From contig OW203986.1 of the NCBI GenBank assembly GCA_934047225.1, forward strand, positions 11,597,221-11,661,220: 64,000 nucleotides of DNA, in the 5' to 3' direction. The notes under the pieces were generated by a model. The model searched no databases. It was given only the letters and a program-made list of their open reading frames with translations, and was not told the origin of the DNA. Both the position numbers and the translations under genes were made by a program. The stretch comes from Ypsolopha sequella. Lineage: Eukaryota; Arthropoda; Insecta; Lepidoptera; Ypsolophidae. Shown in pieces: positions 37,470-48,658 of the stretch (position 1 is the stretch's first letter; every line of letters begins with the position of its first letter).

Positions 37470-39120
37470 TGTTAAAAGTTTAATAAAGTTTATACAGAAT
37501 TTAATTCATAAATAATATGAACGGGTTTTTACTTAAATAAACTTAAACCTCGAATTGAAAACTTGTTTTAGAGCCATCTTTGGCACTTTATTTCTCAATA
37601 TTGGAATGACGTTTGACGATTTTGTTCCAATATGAGTGTGTATTATATTCCCGAAAGAAATACATATTCTTTCTTTTTTAAGTAGTATGGCTAGATTCTT
37701 CAAACTAGGAAGAATAAATTATGCTTTTGCGGAAACTATCCTCTTAATGAAACGACATACTCTAGTGACCATACTGAACAACTTTCCGATAAAAACGTAT
37801 GAAAATAAAATTTCACTTCCTTGTATGAGCATAATATATTGACAATAGGTTCTTAAAGTTAGTACAGGAGAACAATTCACTTAGATTGAATTATTATAAG
37901 TTGTGTTCATTCGAAAACCATTTCGAGATTTTTAGAACTTGTGGTCTAAAAACCTCATGATGATGAATATTTTTACGAAAAAGCTGCGACTTCCGTTTGC
38001 CTTCGTTTGGCGTCACTTGAGAAAAGGCTGTTTAGAAATGTGTCCTTTGCTATGAAGACAAATTTATAATGATTTGCTTCCGACTGATTTGACAGATGGA
38101 TGACAGATGAGAAGACAGACAGAGACAGACCACTTTCTTATAAGCAACATCACCATCAGTATAATACCTAAAATGCCCCAAGTGATATCTGAAAATTCTT
38201 TAAAAAGTCATAAAAACATAATGATCAAAAACTATGAACTAAAATGGCGTATACTATCTGAAAAAAAAAACTTTTAAGAATTAAGCGATGGGAAAGTTTT
38301 TTATTATGGTCAGTGAATTATGTGATTTCATTTAAACACGTTATATAAGTTGATTCTGATTGATATACTAAAATTCATCCTGGAGACTTGGTAAGCGATC
38401 AGAGCCAAAAGTTCAATGAAATTAATATCTGTTCATTTTAGAGTTTTAAAAGATTTATACAGATTTTAATCCATACGTAATATGTACGGGTTTTGCTCAA
38501 ATAATCATAAACCTCGACATTAAAACTTTTTGTAGAGCCAACCCTGGTTTTCTATTTCTATTTTTCTCAATATTGGAATGTGTTCTGAAGATGCTGTTTC
38601 AATAAGAGTGCGCATTATATTCTTGGCAGAAGTACTATTTTATATTTTTCAATGCAACTGCTCGTAAAGGCCCACTTTTTATGCATCAAAACCAAACAGA
38701 AAGTCGATTATTTTGCCCTAGGGCTTTATTATTATTTTTTTTTTCAATTTATTTACAATGGTTGGCTAACCTGCAGCCTTTCCTGTGTGCCATCATAAAT
38801 GTTATACTTCTTTGTCCACTGTTTAACGGCTCTGGATACAGTCCTTTTGAGCCAATCATAATTTAAAGTTCACAAGATTATATTTGTTTTATTTCGTCAC
38901 ACTATGCATTGAAAAACGTAGTATGATACACGGGCGTAAGAGCAATAAATTACTCGGTTACGTTTAAAACACTGGCTATGCTCGTGTTTTAAATCGTCCT
39001 CGTAATTTATTCCTTTTCGCCCTTGTAGCATAAACTACTATTATATTGGTATTGATAGATTCTTCAAACGAGAGAGAATAAATTATGGTTTTTCAGGGAC
39101 TATCCTCTTATTAGTCACTG
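37470..39120. repeat. Diverged direct duplication inside the 4-kb element
   Basis: 37470-37760 and 38440-38660 plus 39050-39120 share order and wording: (t)ttatacagaattt, aatatg(a/t)acgggttttt, aaacctcga, tctcaatattggaatg, then gctagattcttcaaac, gaataaattatg and actatcctctta. The second copy is split by an insertion of about 390 bases. Confidence 0.7.
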
Positions 39121-39555
39121 ATGATAATTGACACAGTCAAAGGTATTCGGATTGCAAAAAATATCATGCCAGTTTTTTCACATATAACATACATTCAATC
39201 TAACAAACACGTATTATATGTTCGTATCACACGAGCATTTTAAATGACGGTAGATCTCTAACGCGTCCTACCGAAGTACACCTGTCCTGTACCACTGGTA
39301 TCTGGTACTATCGCCCAACACTATTAGCTCCATATGCTTAACGAAAACATCCTCTATTGTTCTTGTCAGTAAAAGTCAAGCCATATGTCTAAAGTTCTTG
39401 GTGGTTGATTCAGAGCCTACAACAAGTTATCATATAATACACGCACAACCACCGGTCTGGTTGTATATCGTGCAATGGAACAGGAGAGCCAGTAATTGTA
39501 GAGTCAACGACCCACTCTGCTACCAGACTCTAGCTAGAGCACAAGTCTAGCCCCT

Positions 39556-39777
39556 CTATTATGTACCTTTAGCTGCCAATTGGACTGGGTGCCTATCATC
39601 AAAGACATAGATAAAAACTGAACTTTCAAAATCACCTTTAGTGGGTATTGAACTATTTACGAACTGTGTCGTCGCTTCAAGTGCGAACATATCCTTAGAC
39701 AATCGGAATTCGATAGTATATATATGTTTTTGATGATAGGCACCCAGTATAGTTGGCAACTAAAGATACATAATAGG
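39556..39777. mobile_element. Small foldback element
   Basis: Arms of about 50 bases (tctattatgtacctttagct then gcctatcatcaaa, against tttgatgataggcacccagt then ctaaagatacataatagg). Non-coding; the 66-codon minus-strand frame across it is incidental. Confidence 0.85.
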
Positions 39778-39889
39778 CCCGTAGTTTATTAAAACGATTT
39801 AAACTTTGCATACGTATAGGTAAAAGAGTAGGTCTACCTAATTAGTTATTAAACTTGCGATTGTCGGCACTTGATGAAACATAGACAGC

Positions 39890-40127
39890 ATCTTGATTTT
39901 CAACACAAACACTTGTACCATTTGTTTCATTAAATATATTTGTTGCACGCTTCCCAACCGGTTTCGGAAATCAATCTCTCTTTAGGGGATACAAAACACT
40001 TATTATTTTATTATAAGTACGAGCAATAAAACGACAAACGTATGTCAGGTTGAAACTGGTTGGGAAGCGTGCAACAAATGTATTTTATGAAACAAATGGT
40101 ACAAGTGTTTGTGTTAAAAATCAAGAT
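39890..40127. mobile_element. Foldback element related to 34716-35056
   Basis: Arms begin atcttgattttcaacac and end gtgttaaaaatcaagat, containing acaagtgttt/aaacacttgta and gttgcacgcttcccaaccgg. The preceding cttgcgattgtcggcacttg matches the flank of the foldback at 34887. Confidence 0.85.
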
Positions 40128-40884
40128 AGGTCTACCTAGTCTTAAAAACTTCAAGATTATTTTTTTCTGAAACTCCTAGGTTTACCTTTTCAAAAATGTG
40201 TAAAGAATCGTGTACGACCGGGCTCTACCGCGTAATTCTCATTTGTATCAACTTCAAGCAAATGCATGCGAAATTCAACGCGTGCAAAAGAGATGGCATG
40301 TTAGGCGGGCGTCGTCGCACGCAAGACAAATTTTAATCTCAAGTTGATGTTGATGAAAATGAGAATTATGCGGTAGACCCACAGTCGCCTGTACCTGAGC
40401 CTAGAGCATGACCAACTCCAGTCTATCTAGGATTCGTTTAAAGAAATTCGGACTCCCTCTGTATTGAAAAAAATATATTTGGTTTATTAATCTTTTTTCT
40501 AGGGATGTTACGTATAAACAATGTACTAAGATTTATACTTTTGTCAAAAAAAAATGTTTTGCACCCTCTCTTTTTTTGGTTATCAAACGTTCGCTTCAAG
40601 AACGCGGTTAAGAGATCAACTTGATTTTTTTTTCATAAAATAGGTAATAGAAATATGAAGGTATATCACCTAAATTCAATATTTTTTCCCCTACAAAATT
40701 TTTCAGTATTAGCTAAAAACACACCAATTTGTTGTTTCGCTGCGTGATCCCTAGTATTACGCGTTCAAGAAAAAGAGGCCACAGAGCCAACATATAATCG
40801 CCTCTATGACAAGCAAATAAAGTCTTTGCCGTAGGACTAATTGTGCTGGACGGGTAATAAAAAAAGTTGCTAGGGTATGCCATC

Positions 40885-41601
40885 TTCTTAATAGCTATTA
40901 CTATCGCTTTTGAATGTATCGTGATTGGCTAGAAATTACATCACATCATGATACAGTTAAAGGCGACAGCGATAGATTTTAAAGTCATTAATGTAAGAAG
41001 TTCAATAATCTTTGCATCTAAAATTGGCACACTTTTAGCACTGAGCAGATTGCTTTCTCTTAGTACCCACCTACTTCGATTGCCAATGTTGTAGTTACAG
41101 AGAGAAACAATTTCAGGCTAATTAAATGTAATCACGCTATTCGTGGCTAATTTTAGCCATAAATCTGATAATAAACAATAATTACACAGCCACTGGTTTT
41201 AATTTCAAGAATTGTGTCAATCACACCATTCCGTGAACGCTGTACCTACGTGTCGTACATTAGGAAGCAAGTGGGCGTGAAATTAGCGTAGTACTTACTT
41301 ATACGAGTAAGATAATAATAGCCAAGACTGTTGACGGGATCATCAGTAGTCACCTTAGCCTAGTTGCATCGAGACCACGGTCAGATCAGAGTCACCATGT
41401 TGGACATCCAGCACGTTGTACCCATTAGTTCGAAGAATTACTTATTTTTAAAATTTTGCAGCATAAAGCACGTGTTAATTAAATCCGTCGATAAATATGG
41501 ACAAGTTGGCAAGATAACAAGAAAATACACACGAAGCTACGTTATAAATAGAGACATTGTTTGAGCGAGTATGATTCAATATTTCGCGTCCCAACCACGC
41601 C
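40885..41601. other. Non-coding stretch upstream of tRNA-Gln
   Basis: No gene recognised. aagcgatagcggtagatgtt-like words near 40900-40980 recur at about 45530-45560 and 46035-46065, with a shared tcgtgattggctagaaatta, indicating a small dispersed repeat. Confidence 0.45.
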
Positions 41602-41673
41602 GGTTCCATGGTGTAATGGTTAGCACTCTGGACTCTGAATCCAGCGATCCGAGTTCAAATCTCGGTGGAACCT
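41602..41673 (+). tRNA. tRNA-Gln (anticodon CTG)
   Basis: A 72-base gene that folds into a full cloverleaf. The acceptor GGTTCCA (41602-41608) pairs with TGGAACC (41666-41672), with discriminator T. The anticodon stem CTGGA/TCCAG encloses CTCTGAA, giving anticodon CTG at 41635-41637. The T arm contains GAGTTCAAATCTC, matching the Pol III B box, and the A box GTGTAATGGTTAGCAC is intact. The CCA is not encoded, as expected in eukaryotes. A T-run follows within a few bases (gtattttgattttta) and can end Pol III transcription. No neighbouring tRNA; a broken relative lies at 48464. Confidence 0.95.
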
Positions 41674-42318
41674 GTATTTTGATTTTTATTTTATTTAATG
41701 TTTTTTGTATTATAGTATCATGGATGAATAGTATATTTATATTTATAATTTACCTAATAATATTCTTATTTAAAGTTGCGGAGAGGCATTTGTTTTTTTT
41801 ATCATAATTGAAAGTAACTAATACCGCCTTGTAGTGGTAACGTTTTTTTTCTGTTTTCCTGTGTTGAGAATTTATATAAAAAACCGGCCAAGTGCGAGTA
41901 GGACTCGGGTCCATGAGGGTTCCGTATATATCGCTTAAAATACAAACATTACACTTGCAGTTATGAAGCGTCCAATACCAACTTAACTTGACACTTATGA
42001 TCTAGTCAACTCTATGTATCTAAAGGGTCTAATTAATTTGGTTTATATTACTTATTAAATAATAAATAATATATCATATATAGTGTGTATAATAATATAT
42101 AGTGTCATGTCATGACACCATTATAACTCTAACTGATGCTGGGCCCAGTGGGGCCCGAAATATTTCGTGGACTCTATTGTGATATCTTAAAATAATTGTG
42201 TGTCATTTATATATATATTATATACCTATATAATTATATATCAAAAATAAAGGAAACAAGCTGATAAAAGCAATACAAATATATGTAATTTTCAGATTTT
42301 ATCTTATACCTGTGCTAT

Positions 42319-42580
42319 CAGTGGCGTGCACAGAACTTTTTTCCGGAAAAGCAATCAGAAGGTCAAGTACGACAGTAAAAAAATATGAAAAAATTTAAAT
42401 AACACTTTGAAAAAAAAAAGTTTGTATGAAAATGTTCACTCTAAGAAAGGCAGTGCCTACCCTGGCGTCCATAGAAACTTTTTTTTTTCAAAGTGTTATT
42501 AAAAAAAAATCATATTTTTTTTATTGTCGTACTTGACCTTCTGATTGCTTTTCCGGAAAAAAGTTCTGTGCACGCCACTG
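42319..42580. mobile_element. hAT-type MITE, copy A
   Basis: 262 bp. Begins CAGTGGCGTGCACAGAA and ends with the complement TTCTGTGCACGCCACTG; the whole element is close to palindromic. CAGTGGCG termini are typical of hAT elements. Related copies: 48000-48262 (nearly the same length) and 48481-48600 (shortened). The flanks here (tgtgctat and aacgaaat) do not match, so the duplication is lost or the copy was rearranged. Confidence 0.85.
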
Positions 42581-42618
42581 AACGAAATTTCTGCAGCAAT
42601 ATGCTGACATTACTAATG

Positions 42619-43455
42619 TGAGATATCAAGCTGAAACTGATACCTCCTGCAGATGTCTTTAGCTCTAGGTGCTGTAAGAAAATCAGTTTGACCGCAAAAA
42701 AAAAGTTATTGCCCTTTACAAGCTTTACATGATCAATTTCATACAAATTTGATCACCGTGAAAACGGGCAATTCCAGTTGACTTATACTTGAAATAGTAA
42801 GTAAGTAAACCGTTAATTTCAAGCTACCATACATAAGTTATAATTATTGAAAAGGGTATCTTGAAACTATAAATAATAAGAAAAACGGGTAGTTGCAAAC
42901 ATAAACAGCTTACAATTATAAATATTAACAAAGTAAAAAATATAAAGTTTTTAGTATTTAAAATAAAACCATTTGCTGGCAAGAAAATTTCTTAAATTAA
43001 CAACTTAATCAATTTAAAAAATAAAGTTCGAAAAGTTTTTAGTATTTAAAACCATTTGGTGTCAAGAAGATTTCAAATTGGCAAAAAAGAAATTTTCTTA
43101 CCACCAAATGGTTTTAAATACTAAAAACTTTTCGAACTTTATTTTTTACTTTGTTGATATTTAAATTTGTAAGCTTTTTATGTTTGCAACTACCCGTTTT
43201 CTTATCATTTATAGTTTCAAGATACCCTTTTGTATAATTATAACTTATGTATGGTGGCTTGAAATAAACGGTTTACTTGCTTACTATTTCAAGTATAAGT
43301 CAACTGGACTTGCCCGTTTTCACGGTGATCAAATTTGTATGAAATTGATCATGTAAAGGGCAATAACTTTATTTTTGCGTTCAGCCTGATTTTCTTTACA
43401 GCACCTAGAGCCAAAGACATCTGCAGGCGGTATCAGTTTCAGCTTGATATCTCAC
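42619..43455. mobile_element. 837-bp foldback with arms of about 400 bases
   Basis: From gtgagatatcaagctgaaac to its complement ending gatatctcac, with arms matching almost to the middle (aaatggttttaaatactaaa near 43105). Several internal words such as gttattgccctttaca and gatcaatttcatacaaattt are mirrored. Non-coding. Confidence 0.85.
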
Positions 43456-43895
43456 ACGGGGCCCGAGCAAAATGGTCTTAAACAGACGGACAACAAAGTA
43501 AACCTATCAGGGTTCCGTTTTTTCATTTTGAGGTACGGAACCCTAAAAATATCATATTTGTTAAAAATTTAGGATAGTGATTGTGTATGCTGATTTTATT
43601 GATATCCTGATAGAGTTATAACTTTGCAAAAACGATACCTAATTATCAAAGTTCATCGACCTACAAAACTAAAGATGGTCGTGACGTCTCGGTTGTGACT
43701 GCATTGTCCACGCCTTTATACTTTGCGACTTTTTGCCTGAGATCATACAATAAAGTAATAGAAAACATCGTAAATTCGCATTCAAACTAAATACGTTCGC
43801 AGATTATCTTAAATATTTGGAGAGGAGAGGTATCGAATATTTTACCATCCTATAGTTTTTGTTTGAAATTTTCCTACAAATTTTCCTTGTATTTA

Positions 43896-44112
43896 GGGTG
43901 CCGTGCCTCAAAATGAAAAAAAAACGGAACCCTTATACGTTCACTCTGTTGTTCGTCTCTCTGTCCGTCTGTCAAGACTTGCTCGGGCCCCGTGTGACAC
44001 TGAAGGTAAGTGTCAAGTTAAGTTGATCGATCATAACTGCAAGTGGAATATGTTTATGTTTTAAAAGATATATACCTACATTACCTACAGGGCCCGAGCT
44101 CTTCTCGCACTT
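43896..44112 (+). repeat. 'gggttccgt' family copy, diverged
   Basis: Starts agggtgccgtgcctcaaaat and includes tcgtctctctgtccgtctgtc and gctcgggccccgtgtgacac, ending near ctcgcacttta. It shares gtgtcaagttaagtt and aactgcaagtg with the inverted copy at 41882-42000. Confidence 0.7.
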
Positions 44113-44469
44113 TACAGTTTTTTTTTTATCCGAAAACGATGAACCTGTGCTGGAGAAAGTACCATAACTCAGCGACAGAAGTTCAAATTTATTTCACAAC
44201 TGGTTATATTGTTCGTAACCAGATATAATTATCTGTGATGATGAGTTGATGGAGGATGTCGTCCTCGGCTAAATATATTAATTAGTATGTCGTAATTACT
44301 GGAGACAGAGACGAAGTAATTCAGTATTGAGACCACCTCTTTGCAAACAAAGTGATCATCTAAGTATTCCACTTTAGATGAATGTCAGGCCGTATACAGG
44401 GTGTCACAACTACCTCCGAAATCCTCGGTTCAAAAAATTGTTTCCGTGTTTTGTAAGATATATCACCTA
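44113..44469. other. Spacer
   Basis: No gene recognised; tacagggtgtcacaac at about 44397 resembles the ACAGGGTG termini of the foldback families. Confidence 0.4.
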
Positions 44470-44940
44470 AAAAAATATTTTTATACTACACCTGCTCGGA
44501 AAGTACCTTCTTTCTTTGTTGAAAACGATGCAGAAAATACGTCATTACTGTCATACAAATATGCGGGCGGCAAAAGTGTATGAAAATTCATTGTTAACGT
44601 GTTTGAGCGGGCAGAAAAAGTATATGCAAATCCATTCTTAACGTGCTGTTTTTTTTTTTAAATAACATAAAGAATGAGCAAGTGGCCAGTATTATTTTGC
44701 AAACTCGTACATAAAACTCGACAAATGATACTGGCCACTTGCTTTTCTTGCACATAAAAAAAAAATAAGAAGGAAATAAAAAGTGACAATCGCACGCGAG
44801 TCAGTCGGTTTCTTTTATTGTATCTTGATTAAAAGTAAAATTATACTATTTCCTCGCAGGTGTAGTATAAAGCACTATGTATCACTCGGGAGAAAGTGCG
44901 ATTCCCCTTTCTTCCCTCGGTGAACAATGTACTATTGTGA
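44470..44940 (+). repeat. Dispersed repeat copy 1 (inverted partner at 56036-56555)
   Basis: About 470 bases shared, in reverse orientation, with 56036-56555. Shared words include actacacctgctcggaaagt, gatgcagaaaatacgtcatt, an inner hairpin built on gcaagtggccagtat/atactggccacttgc, cgcacgcgagtcagtcggtt and cactcgggagaaagtgcgat. Identity is high, so the family was recently active. No coding capacity is seen. Confidence 0.88.
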
Positions 44941-45149
44941 TACATACATACGTTAACCTGTTTGATTTTATCAATTAAAGCCTGTAGTGCGTATTTTAAC
45001 ATTTTGTAGTCATCCATCATTTAGCAAGTTCATCACGTGTTATACAAAAGTCAAATGAAAGATTGAACTTTACGTATTTCTACGTATAGTGAAAAATATT
45101 AGCAGAATAGCCGCTGACTTTAAGGCGATATGCGAAAAAAATACGGGTG

Positions 45150-45530
45150 TTTCTTTTCCGTGTATTTCATGAAATATACGGAACATTTTAATAAATTTCT
45201 GGTATATGCACTTTGACTATATAATCTAGGATTTTGAAATTAGAAAACATGTTTGGATAAATTTTCCCCGATAGAAATAATTGTTGAAATGAGGTCTTCA
45301 AACACACTTTTTCTCCTCGTTTGACGAATAGGAACCATATACAGAACTCAAACATATTTTATTAGGTGTGTTTCAACAATATCTAGAGATTTGATATTTG
45401 AAATTTTGCTAGCTATTTTAGTTTTTTTAATAAAAATATAAAACCAACTTTTTTCCCTTTTGCCCTGAATCCGCCCCTCTCGCACTGCGCGATTTTTCGC
45501 TTGGAGTGACAGTGACACAAATAAAATTCG
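45150..45530. repeat. Dispersed repeat copy 2 (pair with 25980-26500)
   Basis: Diverged direct copy; see the entry at 25980. It ends with cgcactgcgcgatttttcgctt, as copy 1 does (cgcattgcgcatttttcgctt). Confidence 0.75.
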
Positions 45531-46304
45531 CATCGCTATCGCTTTCAAAGGTGTCGTGATTGGCTAAAAATTACGTGTGATGACCAGAGATGCAAATTTA
45601 TAGGAAGTGCATAAAGTGGAGGCCTTTTGGGTGTCACTCTGGTTTGTTTATTAATTGTGTTGTATTTTAGTTGTGTGACACCATAAACCTTTTTCTATTC
45701 TATTCTATTCTTCTCTAAAACTGTACATTAGGGTGGGCTGAAAATCCATTTTTTTAGAATTTCAAATGTGAGTAGTGGAATTACTTTAAAGCGATTTATA
45801 AAAAGCTCAAATAAAAAAATAAAAGTGTTGGACCCCACCTACAGGCTCCGATTTAGACTCAAACTTGTATTCCTGTATTCCTTGTATTGCATTCCTGGCT
45901 CTATTAGAATAAAAGTGTACGTAAATATAAACGTTTTTTTTTGCATTTTAATTATTTGTTTTTTTTATATTTAAGGTCTTATACAATTTACATATGTATA
46001 AACAACATCTCTGGTGTTGTCATTTCTAGCCAATCACGATACTTTTAAAAGCGATAGCGGTAGATGTTGAAGTTGATGAGGCCGCTGGTATCTATCATAT
46101 TTTGGCTCTGCTATAAACGCATTCCAGGATTTTTGCTTCAACATCTTTAGTAAATTCTGGACTCATCAAATGTTGTATGTCGTAGTAAAAAAGTAAAAAT
46201 GACAATAAAAACATTCTTTCCCAGACGTCAATCTGGACAGAATGTCTAATATTTCTGCACATAATGTTAATGACGACATACGAGTAAAAAATACACTGAA
46301 TACT
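45531..46304. other. Spacer with a small dispersed repeat
   Basis: ggtgtcgtgattggctaaaa near 45549 and the reversed ttctagccaatcacgatact near 46023 form an inverted pair about 480 bases apart; no gene recognised. Confidence 0.5.
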
Positions 46305-46308
46305 TTAA

Positions 46309-46714
46309 GGGGCTGCACAATGCTAAAATTCAGTTCTGCTCTAACGTTTTTGTTTTTACTGTCTATCCTGCTCTAATCAGATGCCCCGCACGCAAAACTT
46401 CAGTTATTTTGAAATCGCAGCTACATTAGGACATTAAATATACTTTCTTTATGTAATAAAGATGTTTTTTTCTAGTATCTGCGTATGTTAGTTTCGTTTC
46501 AATCGGTTTTGAAATATAGAAACTCAATAGCTTTTTTTGTGAAATTCATGCTTCTTTAAAAGTATTATAATTAAAAGAAGATTAAAAATATGTTTATTTA
46601 TAAAGTGTAATAGTCTTGAGTCAAAAAATACGCCATATTTTTTTTAAATTTTTACCACCTACATTGACGGAACTGAATCCAATGCAAAACTGATGTTTAG
46701 CATTGTGGAGCCCC
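46309..46714. mobile_element. piggyBac-type MITE flanked by TTAA
   Basis: TTAA occurs at both borders (46305-46308 and 46715-46718). Terminal inverted repeats GGGGCTGCACAATGCTAAA and TTTAGCATTGTGGAGCCCC match at 18 of 19 positions. The 406-bp interior encodes nothing. An exact TTAA duplication is the hallmark of piggyBac-superfamily transposition; the responsible transposase is not in this window. Confidence 0.8.
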
Positions 46715-46718
46715 TTAA

Positions 46719-47042
46719 GCAGAAGAATGAAAAAATACAAAAAGAAACCTCTTGTTTTTATGTGTTGTAATTATTCTGCCAAATTAGACGTTCTTGTTTG
46801 TAAAAATGCGAACCCTTTTATAACAAGCGGCTCGCGAGACGCTGCCACGGTATAATTGCTGTTCCCGAAAAACGAGGCGGTCCATTTATATTAGCCTCAT
46901 CGTAATTCTGGCCTTGTTCTTCAAAATGATGAGGTACATGTTAATCAAAACATTTCCACTATAATAACTTGAGCACTGATTTTTTCCCAATCTACGTTTA
47001 CCCAATATTATTAGAAGTCCTCCTGAAAGTCCTGCAGCACTC
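46719..47042. other. Spacer
   Basis: I see nothing specific here. Confidence 0.4.
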
Positions 47043-47219
47043 GTAGCACAATGTTTAATCGCGCGATGCGACTTAGTTGAGTTGATTCACAAGTGCGAGG
47101 AGCGTGACACGATGTTTATGCGATTAAATTAATATGTTTTGTGGATTAAACAGTATGTCACGCTCCTCGCTCCTGTAATTCTACTAAGTCATATCGCACG
47201 CGATAAAACATTGTGGTAC
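47043..47219. mobile_element. Imperfect foldback, 177 bp
   Basis: gtagcacaatgtttaatcgc against gcgataaaacattgtggtac, and gcgaggagcgtgacac against tgtcacgctcctcgc. Arms are of moderate identity. Non-coding. Confidence 0.75.
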
Positions 47220-47991
47220 GGGGCCTGGTAGCATATAGTAGACCAGTTTTAGTAGCGCAAGAAGCTTCGTACTATGGCAAAAAAGAGTACTATATGGCAC
47301 ATGCATCATACAGATCGTTCACAATTTATTGGACCAACGATATTCCAAAATATCGTTGTGTCACAGCGAATATATCATAATGTCAAAATATGGTTGTGTT
47401 TAAGCGGGACAGAGCTATGATACGAATGTATATTACCGCCAAAACCCGATTTTAGGATAAACTAGTTTGGCCCAGGCCAAACAAGTTTTGGGTTGTCATA
47501 AAAAAATAACTTCGAAGGTTTGTTAGGTAACCTTCTAACCTAACCTATACTAACTTACCTAACCTACAAAATCATTTGTTTATTATTATGTAGATTATGT
47601 AGATATTATGCTCCGTTTGTTTATAAGAATATTTTAATGCCTCCGTCATTAAGGCATTTATTGTTTCTACGATACCTTTCCCGGTACTACCCAATGACGA
47701 TCCACAGAACCAAAGGTTAACTGGAAGACAATGCTAGATAGCATTAAGTTCGCTTTCTGTACAAATTTTTAGTGCAATAAAGAATTTTATCATCATTATT
47801 ATTATTATTAACCTACCGACTCTCTTCTGCGCTGCAGGACTTCCAAAAAACTAGGCCATTCTAGTTTATTCTAAAATCGGGTTTGGCCGGTAACATAATA
47901 AAGCAAATATAAATAATAAAATAATAAATCTCTGCTATTCTTGCAAATAAAGTTCATTATAGATTATTTAGTGTTCACACGTTCGGCTACT
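47220..47991. other. Spacer with short palindromes
   Basis: Holds a short hairpin, caacgatattccaaaatatc gttg, near 47336-47360, and two oppositely oriented words gattttaggataaactagtt / tagtttattctaaaatcggg (about 47448 and 47863) bounding a roughly 420-base stretch that may be a further foldback relic. No gene recognised. Confidence 0.45.
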
Positions 47992-48270
47992 GTCGGAAAC
48001 AGTGGCGTGCACAGAACTTTTTTCCGGAAAAGCAATCAGAAAGTCAAGTACGACAATAAAAAAAATATGAAAAAAATTAAATAACACTTTGAAAAAAAAA
48101 AAGTTTGTATGACGCCAGGGTAGGCACTGCCTTTCCTAGACTGAACATTTTCATACAAACTTTTTTTTTTCAAAGTGTTATTTAAATTTTTTCATATTTT
48201 TTTTATTGTCGTACTTGACCTTCTGATTGCTTTTCCGGAAAAAAGTTCTGTGCACGCCACTGGTCGGAAA
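47992..48270. mobile_element. hAT-type MITE, copy B, with 8-bp duplication
   Basis: The element (48000-48262, 263 bp) has CAGTGGCGTGCACAGAA ends and is flanked by exact GTCGGAAA copies (47992-47999 and 48263-48270). An 8-bp duplication with CAGTGGCG termini identifies the hAT superfamily. Nearly the same as copy A at 42319-42580; largely self-complementary. Confidence 0.92.
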
Positions 48271-48463
48271 CCTGCCCGCGGTTTTCTGTGCAAACGAAAA
48301 CTGACGATCGCACTTATATTTGGGGTAAAACTGTATCAAGTTCCTCTTAGAAAATTTTGTACTCGCACAAAAAAAACTTACGTTAATATTTTTATGCAAA
48401 CCGTATACGTACATATATCAGAAGTTCGCAAAGCTACATCGTTTGATATGGAGCTGTTGTCGC

Positions 48464-48658
48464 GGTCCCATGGTGTAAGCCAGTGGCGTGCATAGAAGGT
48501 CAAGTTTTTTCAGTGTTATTTAAATTTTTTTTAATTTTTTTAATTGTCAAACTTGACCTTCGGGTTTCTTTTCCGGAAAAAAATTCTGTGCACGCCACTG
48601 GTGTAAGCACTTTTAGACTTTGAATCCAAAGAACCGAGTTCAAATCTCGGTGGGACCT
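48464..48658 (+). pseudogene. tRNA-Gln(TTG)-like pseudogene split by a hAT MITE
   Basis: The left piece 48464-48480 (acceptor GGTCCCA, start of the D arm) and right piece 48601-48658 (rest, ending tgggacc plus T) together resemble tRNA-Gln, with an anticodon loop around CTTTGAA (TTG). They are separated by the 120-bp MITE at 48481-48600, and GTGTAAGC is duplicated at the junctions. The gene was already defective: the D loop lacks about six bases compared with 41602-41673 and the anticodon stem has a mismatch. The T arm (GAGTTCAAATCTC) is intact. Confidence 0.85.
48481..48600. mobile_element. hAT-type MITE, copy C (short), inside the tRNA relic
   Basis: 120 bp, CAGTGGCGTGCATAGAA at the left and TTCTGTGCACGCCACTG at the right, with 8-bp duplications GTGTAAGC at 48473-48480 and 48601-48608. 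It is a deletion derivative of copies A and B. Confidence 0.9.

Larger units (their letters stand above)
36841..40884. mobile_element. 4-kb element with about 470-bp terminal inverted repeats
   Basis: Left arm 36841 to about 37310 (gatgacctaccctagcaact ... ctctaggctcatg) is repeated inverted at about 40408-40884 (catgctctaggctc... to agttgctagggtatgccatc), with clear but imperfect similarity throughout. The interior of about 3.1 kb carries no credible protein frame, two further foldbacks (39556-39777, 39890-40127) and a diverged internal duplication. It may be a large foldback transposon that lost its genes, or two unrelated insertions of the same repeat in opposite orientation. Confidence 0.65.
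41882..43553 (-). repeat. 'gggttccgt...ggccggt' family copy, inverted, with nested insertions
   Basis: Left end aaccggccaagtgcgagtag and right end gaggtacggaaccctaaaa are the reversed termini of the family seen at 20993-21281. Inside are a hAT-type MITE (42319-42580), a large inverted repeat (42619-43455) and a GGGCCC arm (about 42131-42165), so this copy is a composite built by successive insertions. Confidence 0.65.

Noticed and set aside
41571..41807. 78-codon ORF
   Set aside because: Runs through the tRNA-Gln gene and is incidental; the 110-codon ORF at 60418 does the same over tRNA-Ile.
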